Assembly (NCBI RefSeq): GCF_000003605.2
Contig: NW_003134342.1
Span: 193,602 to 236,979, forward strand
Length of the DNA stretch: 43,378 nucleotides
Source of the DNA: Saccoglossus kowalevskii
Taxonomy: Eukaryota > Hemichordata > Enteropneusta > Harrimaniidae
Direction: 5' to 3'
A model generated the notes under the pieces. It ran no database searches and was not told the origin of the DNA. It saw only the letters and a list, made by a program, of their open reading frames with translations. Shown here one piece after another: positions 24,401 through 36,400 of the stretch. Every line of letters starts with the position of its first letter. Position 1 is the stretch's first letter. Position numbers and translations under genes: made by a program.

Positions 24401-27400
24401 GCACCTGGTTAGATATGATGTGACCAAGCATGCTCAGGGTTTGACTCAAAATAAATATGCTCAGTAATTGCAATTCAACTTTAGACGCAACAAGGCGAAA
24501 TACAGCATACTTACAGGTTCCCATACTTGCGGTACCCAGTATGCATTACAATTTTGTCCACAGGCTTCTACTGTTTTTTTTGGCTTGGATTCCATGCTAC
24601 AAATACCATCTTTACCAGTTTCCCTATCAAGACACAAGAGGTTGCGACTCTTTGTTCCACAGTTTCCAGAACACTATAATCAAGAGAATGGATACCATTT
24701 AATCAGAGATTAGAAACATTACACACAACCTTAAATTGAACAATGTGGTAACAAGACCAGTTGGGGTTTGACATACTAGCTTTTGTAGTAAGGTTGCCCA
24801 ATACAGTTGGGTTGGCGTGAATACTGTAGAATACTTTATTTTCGCTTGGAATTAATTTTCGCTATTTTCGCTGAAGGGATGATTCCGTGAAAATAAAATC
24901 CAGCGAATATACTTTTTTTCCTATATTTCACATTAAACTCATCAAAAATCAGTGAAAATAAATTCCAAGCAAAACGCCTAAAAAGCCTTTTCAGCGAAAA
25001 TTAAATCCAGCGAAAATAAAGTATTCCACAGTATGCAGGAGTTTTTATGTGAGAACACATTCTATCCATTGCCCTTGTAGAATAGCGCAAACTAAAACTA
25101 CTGTCTTTACAAACAGGTTTCTCCCTTTTTTTAAGTTTTGAAACATCTAATTCCCAGCACATGATATTGTTCCATTATATTGAGTTTCAAGTAATCACGA
25201 ATAAATTTTCCAATTGAACACCAGTTATGTTTTACTTTTTCCCCCTATACAGTCTCATGTAACTCTGTAATCTTAGTACATAAAAATAACTTCACGTTTA
25301 ACAAAATTTGGTCCGTGAACCCCATATTTTTTTTTCACCCATGCAAAATATAAAGAAATTCTAAAAACTTTTATGAAACTGTATTGTTGAACCTTAACAG
25401 CAAGTAGAAAGCCTAGAAAGCACCAATTTGAAAATGGCTTTGTCACAAATGAATAGTATGCTTACAACAAACTTACCTCACTCCATGGAGTCCCTGCCCA
25501 TTGACCCTTACATGTTCCTATAATACATGTTTTTTCACTTATTGGTTTCAGTCTTATATCACATGAATCATCAGAAAGTTTGCATCTGACTCTACGCCTT
25601 TGCACACCACTTCCACATTTCTTAGAACACTGCGAAAAAAAGAGCAAACGTTGTAATTTGCATAAAATTCAAAAATAGGAAGCAGAGGATCATTTATAAT
25701 TAAAGCGAGGGAGTCGTCACCGGCGCATTGCTTCAGATGGCCATAGCGTGTCATTGTTTACAAACAAGCGTCTACCCATGAGCCTTTGCCAGGTGTCGAC
25801 CCTCCCACTTTAAACTAGAGATTTAAGAATAAATTGCAGACTCAGAATTATAATAAGTAATACTTTAATATATTTATGTTTAAGAGTTGCATTGTAATCA
25901 AGTTATAAGTTCTTCTCAAATTATTTATTTGTAGGTAAACAAACAAACAAACAAACAAACAAACAAACAAACAACTAGTTGAATGGTGAAAACAAGTTCA
26001 GATACTACTCAATAGATACAAATGATACTGATGGTCACACAGAGAAGAAAAAAAATACATAAACAAATATATATATAAATAAATATTAAACGTTCACAAA
26101 TGTCTACATTCACAACAACTCATATTTAAAGTTTTTAAAACAGGTCATTAATTCTTCTAAAGTTGTTTGGATTTGAGTTTGGACTATATTTTTCTTCCAA
26201 TCATTGTAAATCTTTAAATAATCTAAAATTTTGCAGTATTTCAAGTTCACGATTAGTTCTTAAACATCCATGGCCCAAGATTCAGTTTTATTAATAAGTA
26301 CAAGGGTTTCAGGATGACCTAGGATGCAATTAATGGTAAATTATCACAAATATTTATGAATTCAGATTGAAATTCAGATGAAAGGTTGTGATTTGCTATT
26401 TTGTCTTCAAAGCATAAAGCAAGCTGATTTTTGATTTGATAATGCTTAGGTCATCATGGAATTATATTCCGTCACACTAAGTGACGTTAGCTAGTTTCCA
26501 TTTTGATTTTTATCAAAAATTAACAATAAACCACATCCATGGGTCCCATATTACGCAACTAGTTGAGCTTATTCACTGGCAAGTCATTGGTACAACAGAA
26601 AATCATACCTTAGTATAGTGATCTTGAAACCCATCTTACTATAGTTTGAATTTGTAATTTGGTGAAATGAAATCCACATTTTATAAATAAAATAAGTGTA
26701 AATACGATCAGGGACCGCAATATTTTTGTTTGCGTTTGTCTCCTAAACAGTCACATACATTTATTTATTTTTTATTTATTTGAAAACCGACCTCCCCAGC
26801 AATCAAAAAGCTGACTCAAGTTGATTTTCGAAGATTCTATTTTGACTCTGGATTACTAACAAAATCCATCTTGTTTTTAAGTAGCTGACTGATTTTCAAG
26901 TAGCCAACCATTTTTTTAAAAGTAACGGAGCGATTTTCAACTTGCCAACTGATTTTTTTCAAGTAATGATTTAATGTTCAAGTAGCCTACTGATTTTGTT
27001 CGGACGAATTTTCAAGTAGCGGACCAATTGTACATATGGGCCACTGTACTACAAACACAGATTTTTGGATTTGATTTAAATTTGATTTAGATTTGAAATC
27101 TCATACCTCACCCCATTCCGATGTTTCCCATAATGGACCGCACGGTTGTTTTTCACATGCCTGAATAGTTGCTGGTTTGGTGTTGGGATTACACTGGGAA
27201 TGGGATACTGAGCTATCCAAGCCTTCTGACATTATCTGCCAACAATGAACAGATCTGTACTTGACGCCAGCACCACAAGTCACAGAACAACGACTCCATG
27301 AACTTTCAACCCACCTAAAATACAACAGGATTATTATAAATAACAATTTATATTGGTGGGTTGCATTTAACAAAACGATATGTAGGTGACATGGATAAAA

Positions 27401-30400
27401 CAAATGTAGCATATGCCCATATCACATTCAACAGGTATCCCTTGTTCTTATGCAGGGTTCACTTCTTCATACTCAACTACTCAAAAGGTGTCACTAGTTC
27501 ATATTCAACAGGTGTCACTAGTTCATATTCAACAGGTGTCACTAGTTCATATTCAACAGGTGTCACTAGTCCATATTCAACAGGTGTCACTAGTTCATAC
27601 TTAAAAGGTGTCACTAGTTCATATCAACAGGTGTCACTAGTTCATATTCAACAGGTGTCACTAGTTCATATTCAACATATGCCACTAGTTTATAATCCAG
27701 AAGTGTCACTAGTTCATAATGCAGAAGTGTCACTAGTTCATATTCAACAGGTGTCACTAGTTCACATTCCAGAAGTGTCACTAGTTCATATTCAACAGGT
27801 GTCACTAGTTCATATTCAACAGGTGTCACAAGTTCATATTCAACAGGTATCACTAGTTCATATTCAGCAGGTGTTACTAGTTCATATTCAACAGGTATCA
27901 CTAGTTCATATACCAGAGGCATCACTAGTTCATATTCCAGAGGTGTCACTGCTTTATATTCCAGAAGTGTCACTAATCCATATTCAACAGGTGTCACTAG
28001 TTCATATACAACAGATGTCACTAGTTCATATTCCATAAGTGTCACTGGTTCACATTTCAGAAGTGCCACTCATTCATATTCAACATATGTCACTAGTTCA
28101 TATCACAGAAGTATCACTAGTTCATATTCCAGAGGTGTCAATAGTTCATATCTCAGAAGTGTCACTAGTTCATACTCCAGAGGTGTCACTAGTTCATACT
28201 CCAGAGGTGTCACTAGTTCATATCTCAGATATGTTACTAGTTCATATTCCAGAAGTGTCACTGGTTCATATTCCAGATGCTTCACTAGTTTATATTCTAG
28301 AAGTGCCACTAGTTCATATTCCAGAGGTGTCACTAGTTCATATTTCAGAGGCAACACTAGTTCATATTCCAGGTGTCACTAGTTCATATTCCAGAGGTGT
28401 CACTAGTTCATATCCCCAGAGGTGTCACTTGTTCATATTCCAGAGACAACATTAGTTCATACTCTAGGTGTCACTAGTTCATATTCCAGAGGTGTCACTC
28501 ATTCACATTCAACAGCTGCCACTAGTTTATATTCCAGAAGTGTCACCAGTTCATATTCAACAGGTATCACTAGTTCATATACCAGAGGTATCACTAGTTC
28601 ATATTCCAGAGATGTCACTGGTTTATATTCCAAAAGTGTCACTAATTCATATTCAACAGATATCACTAGTTCATATTCAACAGGTGTTACTAGTTCATAT
28701 TCAACAGGTATCACTAGTTCATACTCCAGAGGTGTCACTAGTTCATACTCCAGAGGTGAGACTAGTTCATATCTCAGAAGTGTCACTAGTTCATATTCCA
28801 TAAGTGTCACTGTTCACATTCCAGAAGTGCCACTCATTCATATTCAACATGTCACTAGTTCATATCCCAGAAGTGTCACTAGTTCGTACTCCAGAGGTGT
28901 CACTAGTTCATATCTCAGAAGTGTCAATAGTTCATATTCAACAGGTGTCACAAGTTCATATTCAACAGGTATCACTGTAACACTAGTTCATATTCCAGAA
29001 GTGTCACTAGTTCATATTCGACAGGTGTCACTAGTTCATATTCAACAGGTGTTACTAGTTCATATTCAACAGGTATCACTAGTTCATATACCAGAGGCAT
29101 CACTAGTTCCTATTCCAGAAGTGTCACTAATTCATATTCAACTGGTGTCACTAGTTCATATTCAACAGGAGTCACTAGTTCATATTCAACAGGTGTTACT
29201 AGTTCATATTCAACAGGTATCACAAGTTCATATGCAACACATGTCACTAGTTAATATTCCAGAGATGTCACTAGTTCATATCAATAGGTGTCACTAGTTC
29301 ACATTCCAGAGGTGTCACTAGTTCACATTCCAGAGGTATCACTAGTTCACATTCCAGAGGTGTCACTAATTCATATACAATAGGTGCCGCTAGTTTATAT
29401 TCCAGAGATATCACTTGTTCATGTCAATAGGTGTCACTAGTTCATATTCCAGAGATGTCACTTGTTCATATCAATAGTTGTCACTAGTTCATATACAACA
29501 GATGTCCCTAGTTCATATCAATAGGTGTCACTAGTTCACATTCCAGAAGTATCACTAGTTCGCATTCCAGAGGTGTCACTCATTCATATTCAACATGTGT
29601 CACTAGTTCATATACAACATGTGTCGCTAGTTCATATACAACAGATGTCACTAGTTCATATCATTGGGTGTCACTAGTTAATATACAACAGATGTCACTA
29701 GTTCATATCAATAGGTGTCACTAGTTCATATTCAACTGGTGTTACTAGTTCATATTCCAGAGGTATCACTAGTTCATATTCCAGGGGTATCACTAGTTCA
29801 CATTCCAGAGGTGTCACTAGTTCATATCAACAGGTGTCACTAGTTCATATTCAACAGGTGTTACTAGTTCACATTCCAGAGATGTCACTCATTCATATTC
29901 AACAGGTGTCACTAGTTTATATAAAACAGGTGTCGCTAGTTCATATTCCAGAGATGTCACTAGTTTATATAAAACAGGTGTCGCTAGTTCATATTCCAGA
30001 GGTGTCACTAGTTAATATCAACAGGTGTCACTAGTTCATATTCAACATATGCCACTAGTTTATAATCCAGAAGTGTCACTAGTTCATAATCCAGAAGTGT
30101 CACTAGTTCATATTCAACAGGTGTCACTAGTTCACATTCCAGAAGTGTCACTAGTTTGTATTCAACAGGTGTCACTAGTTCATATTCAACAGGTGTCACA
30201 AGTTCATATTCAACAGGGATCACTAGTTCATATTCAGCAGGTGTTACTAGTTCATATTCAACAGGTATCACTAGTTCATATACCAGAGGCATCACTAGTT
30301 CATATTCCAGGTGTCACTGGTTTATATTCCAGAAGTGTCACTAATCCATATTCAACAGGTGTCACTAGTTCATATACAACAGGTGTCACTAGTTCATAAT

Positions 30401-33400
30401 CCAGAGGTGTCACTAGTTCATATTCAACAGGTGTCACTAGTTCATATTCAACAGGTGTTACTAGTTCATATTCAACAGGTATCACTAGTTCATATACCAG
30501 AGGCATCACTAGTTCATATTCCAGAGGTGTCACTGGTTTATATTCCAGAAGTGTCACTAATCCATATTCAACAGGTGTCACTAGTTCATATACAACAGGT
30601 GTCGCTAGTTCATATACAACAGATGTCACTAGTTCATATCAATGGGTGTCACTAGTTAATATACAACAGATGTCACTAGTTCATATCAATAGGTGTCACT
30701 AGTTCATATTCAACAGGTGTTACTAGTTCATATTCCAGAGGTATCACTAGTTCATATTCCAGGGGTATCACTAGTTCACATTCCAGAGGTGTCGCTAGTT
30801 CATATCAACAGGTGTCACGAGTTCATATTCAACAGGTGTTACTAGTTCACATTCCAGAGATGTCACTCATTCATATTCAACAGGTGTCACTAGTTTATAT
30901 AAAACAGGTGTCGCTAGTTCATATTCCAGAGCTGTCACTAGTTAATATCAACAGGTGTCACTAGTTCATATTCAACATATGCCACTAGTTTATAATCCAG
31001 AAGTGTCACTAGTTCATAATCCAGAAGTGTCACTAGTTCATATTCAACAGGTGTCACTAGTTCACATTCCAGAAGTGTCACTAGTTCATATTCAACAGGT
31101 GTCACTAGTTCACATTCCAGAAGTGTCACTAGTTCATATTCAACAGGTGTCACTAGTTCATATTCAACAGGTGTCACAAGTTCATATTCAACAGGTATCA
31201 CTAGTTCATATTCAACAGGTGTTACTAGTTCATATTCAACAGGTATCACCAGTTCATATACCAGAGGCATCACTAGTTCATATTCCAGAGGTGTCACTGG
31301 TTTATATTCCAGAAGTGTCACTAATCCATATTCAACAGGTGTCACTAGTTCATATACAACAGATGTCACTAGTTCATATTCCATAAGTGTCACTGGTTCA
31401 CATTTCAGAAGTGCCACTCATTCATATTCAACATATGTCACTAGTTCATATCCCAGAAGTGTCACTAGTTCGTACTCCAGAGGTGTCACTAGTTCATATC
31501 TCAGAAGTGTCAATAGTTCATATTCAACAGGTGTGAATAGTTCATATTCAACAGGTGTCACAAGTTCATATTCAACAGGTATCACTGTAACACTAGTTCA
31601 TATTCCAGAAGTGTCACTAGTTCATATTCGACAGGTGTCACTAGTTCATATTCAACAGGTGTTACTAGTTCATATTCAACAGGTGTCACTAGTTTATATT
31701 CCAGAAGTGTCACTAATTCATATTCAACAGGTGTCACTAGTTCATATTCAACAGGAGTCACTAGTTCATATTCAACAGGTATCACTAGTTCATATTCAAC
31801 AGGTATCACTAGTTCATATGCAACACATGTCACTAGTTAATATTCCAGAGATGTCACTTGTTCATATCAATAGTTGTCACTAGTTCATATTCAACAGGTA
31901 TCACTAGTTCATATACAACACATGTCACTAGTTAATATTCCATGGGTGTCACTGGTTCACATTCCAGAAGTGCCACTCATTCATATTCAACATATGTCAC
32001 TAGTTCATATCCCAGAAGTGTCACTAGTTCATATTTCAGAGGTGTCACTAGTTCATATCTCAGAAGTGTCACTAGTTCATATTCCAGAGGTGACACTAGT
32101 TCATATTCCAGAAGTGTCACTAGTTCATATTCCAGAGGGATCACTAGTTCACATTCCAGAAGTGTCACTAGTTCATATTCCAAAGGTGTCACTCATTCAT
32201 ATTCTACAGGTATCACTAGTGCATATTCCAGAGGTGTCACTCGTTCATATTCCAGAGGTGTCACTAGTTCATATTCCTGAGGTGTCGCTCGTTCACATTC
32301 CAGAGGTGTCACTCATTCATATTCTATAGGCGTCACTATTTCATATTCCAGAGGTGTCACTCATTCACATTCCAGAGGTGTCACTAGTTTATATTCCAGA
32401 GGTGTCACTAGTTCATATTCCAGAGGTATCACTAGTTCATGTTCAACAGGTGTTACTAGTTCACATTAGGTTCACTAGTTCTTATTCCAGAGCAGTCACT
32501 AGTTTTTATATAACAGGTGTCACTAGTTCAAATTAGGTGTCACTCATTTATATTTAGCAGGTGTCACTGATTCATATTCAACATCCGTCACTAGTTCATA
32601 TTCTAGAGATGTCACTAGTTCATGTTCAACAGGTGTCACTAGTTCATATTCTAGAGATGTCACTAGTTTATATTCCAGAAATGTCACTAGTTCATATTCA
32701 ACAGGTGTCACTAGTTCATATTAGGTGTCATTCAATCATATTCAACTGATGTCAACTCACTCATATTAAATGGGTGACACTAGTTCAAATCTCAGAGGTT
32801 TCATTTTATCATATTCAATGGATGTCATTATTTTACATTACAGCAAGACTCAGAAGTATTGGGGCAGCCAATTTGCAAACTCGCTAGCGAATTGGCTAAC
32901 TGCTTGGGTTTTGACTAAACGGTTGGCTTTCGATGTCGCTAACAGAAATACAATGGGAAAAAAAGTTTGGCAGTATTTAACAACCAACCATAAGATTTGT
33001 ACTTGGTCAGGCAACCGTTATGGTATATGAATTACCAATGCAAGTGATTGATGTGCTGAAACCTTCAAGTAAGTGACAGTGAGTTGTACTACAGCTAACG
33101 TAGCAAGTTAGGGAATTTCAGTCAATCAGATTACTGTTGTGAATATGCATAGCTCAATTATAGTCAATTTTTAAATTAATTCTTTCCTTTCATTCAATCT
33201 ATTTAATTAATTTGACAGCTATCACTACTCCATATTCAACACCTGGCATTAATGAATATTCAAGTGTTCTCAATTGATACTCATCATGTGTCATTAATTA
33301 ATATTTGACTTGTGTCATTAGTCCACATTTTACTAGTGTCATTAGCCCATATTTGACTAGTGTCACTAGTCCACATTTGACTAGTGTCATTAGTCCACAT

Positions 33401-36400
33401 TTTACTAGTGTCACTAGCCCATATTTGACTAGTGTCATTAGTCCATATTTGACTAGTGTCATTAGTCCATATTTGACTGATGTCATTAGTCTGTATCTGA
33501 CTGGTGTCATTAATCCATATTTGACTGGTGTCATCAGTCCATATTTTACTAGTGTCACTAGCCCATATTTGACTAGTGTCATTAGTCCATATTTGACTAG
33601 TGTCATTAGTCCATATTTGACTGATGTCATTTGTCTGTATCTGACTGGTGTCATTAATCCATATTTGACTAGTGTCATTAGTCCATATTTGACTGATGTC
33701 ATTAGTCTGTATCTGACTAGTGTCATTAATCCATATTTGACTGGTGTCATTAATCCATATTTGACTGATGTCATTAGTCTGTATCTGACTGGTGTCATTA
33801 ATCCATATTTGACTGGTGTCATTAGTCTGTATCTGACTGGTGTCATTAATCCATATTTGACTGGTGTCATTAGTCCATATTTTACTGATGTCATTAGTCT
33901 GTATCTGACTGGTGTCATAAATCCATATTTGACTGGTGTCATTAGTCTGTATCTGACTGGTGTCATTAATCCATATTTGACTGGTGTCATTAGTCTGTAT
34001 CTGACTGGTGTCATTAATCCATATTTTACTGGTGCCATTAGACCATGTATAGCTTGTGTCACTAATCCATATCTGACTAGTGTCACCACTCCACATTGTG
34101 GCTGATGTCATTAGTTCATATTTAACTGGCGACCTTAGACAATATTTGACTGATGTCATTAGTTCACAGCTGACTGGTGTCATTAGTCCACATTTGACCG
34201 GTTCATTAGTCCAAATCTGACTGGTGCCATTAGGCTATATTTAGCTGGTGTCATTAGTTTATATCTGACTGGTGTTATTAGTCCATATTTGATTGGTTCA
34301 TTAGTCCATATCTGACTGGTGTTATTATTTCACAATTAACTGGTGTCATTAGACAATATTTGGCTGGTGTCATTAGTTCATATCTGGCTGGTGTCATTAG
34401 TTCACATTTAACTGGCATTATTAGACAATATTTGGCTGGTGTCATTAGTTCATATCTGACTGGTGTCAGTAGTCCATGTATGGCTGGTATCATTAGTCCA
34501 TATTTAACTGGTGTCCTTAGACAATATTTGACTGGTTCATTAGTCCATATCTGTCTGGTGTCATTAGTCCATAATTAACTGGTGTGCTTAGACAATATTC
34601 GACTGGTTCATTAGTCCATATCTGTCTGATGTCATTAGTCCATATTTAACTGGTATCCTTAGACAGTATTTGACTGGCTCATTGGTCCATATCTGTCTGG
34701 TGTCATTAGTCCATATTTAACTGGCATCCTTAGACAGTATTTGACTGGCTCATTGGTCCATATCTGTCTGGTGTCATTAGTCCATATTTAACTGGTGTCC
34801 TTAGACAGTATTTGACTGGCTCATTGGTCCATATCTGTCTGGTGTCATTAGTCCATATTTAACTGGTGTCAGTTCATATCTGACTAGTGCCATTAGTCCA
34901 TATCTGTTTGGTTCATTAGTTCATATCTGACTGGTGTCATTAGTCCATATTTGACTGATGTCATTAGTCTGTATCTGACTGGTGTCATTAATCCATATTT
35001 GACTGGTGTCATTAGTCTGTATCTGACTGGTGTCATTAATCCATATTTGACTGGTGTCATTAGTCCATATTTGACTGATGTCATTAGTCTGTATCTGACT
35101 GGTGTCATTAATCCATATTTGACTGGTGTCATTAGTCTGTATCTGACTGGTGTCATTAATCCATATGTGACTGGTGTCATTAATCCATATTTGACTGGTG
35201 TCATTAGTCTGTGTCTGACTGGTGTCATTAATCCATATTTTACTGGTGCCATTAGACCATGTATAGCTTGTGTCGCTAATCCGTATCTGACTGGTGTCAC
35301 CACTCCACATTGTGGCTGATGTCATTAGTTCATATTTAACTGGCGACCTTAGGCAATATTATGTCATTAGTTCATAGCTGACTGGTGTCATTAGTCCACA
35401 TTTGACCGGTTCATTAGTCCAAATCTGACTGGTGCCATTAGTTTATATTTAGCTGGTGTCAGACAATATTTAGCTGGTGTCATTAGTTTATATCTGACTG
35501 GTGTTATTAGTCCATATTTGATTGGTTCATTAGTCCATATCTGACTGGTGTTATTATTTCACAATTAACTGGTGTCATTAGATAATATTTGGCTGGTGTC
35601 ATTAGTTCATATCTGGCTGGTGTCATTAGTTCACATTTAACTGGCATTATTAGACAATATTTGGCTGGTGTCATTAGTTCATATCTGACTGGTGTCAGTA
35701 GTCCATGTATGGCTGGTATCATTAGTCCACATTTAACTGGTGTCCTTAGACAATATTTGACTGGTTCATTAGTCCATATCTGTCTGGTGTCATTAGTCCA
35801 TATTTAACTGGCGTCCTTAGACAATATTTGACTGGTTCATTAGTCCATATTTAACTGGTGTCATTAGTTCATAGCTGACTGGTGTCATTAATCCATATTT
35901 AACTGGCACTCTTAGACAATATTTGACTGGTTCATTAGTCTATATCTGACTTGTGTCATTAGTCCATATTTAACTGGTGTCCTTAGACAATATTTGACTG
36001 GTTCATTAGTCCATATCTGTCTGGTGTCATTAGTCCATAATTAACTGGTGTCCTTAGACAATATTCGACTGGTTCATTAGTCCATATCTGTCTGATGTCA
36101 TTAGTCCATATTTAACTGGTATCCTTAGACAGTATTTGACTGGCTCATTGGTCCATATCTGTCTGGTGTCATTAGTCCATATTTAACTGGCATCCTTAGA
36201 CAGTATTTGACTGGTGTCATTAGTCCACATTTGACCGGTTCATTAGTCCAAATCTGACTGGTGCCATTAGGCTATATTTAGCTGGTGTCATTAGTTTATA
36301 TCTGACTGGTGTTATTAGTCCATATTTGATTGGTTCATTAGTCCATATCTGACTGGTGTTATTATTTCACAATTAACTGGTGTCATTAGACAATATTTGG

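Noticed and set aside
24457-24713. Two 81-codon plus-strand ORFs
   Set aside because: Antisense shadows of the frameshifted TSR exon and its flanks.
27361-32749. Many ORFs of 60-290 codons on both strands with 8-residue repeats
   Set aside because: They are products of a 24-bp tandem array lying between two exons that splice together in phase. Several frames and both strands are open at once and frames change at units of irregular length, so no frame shows coding constraint.
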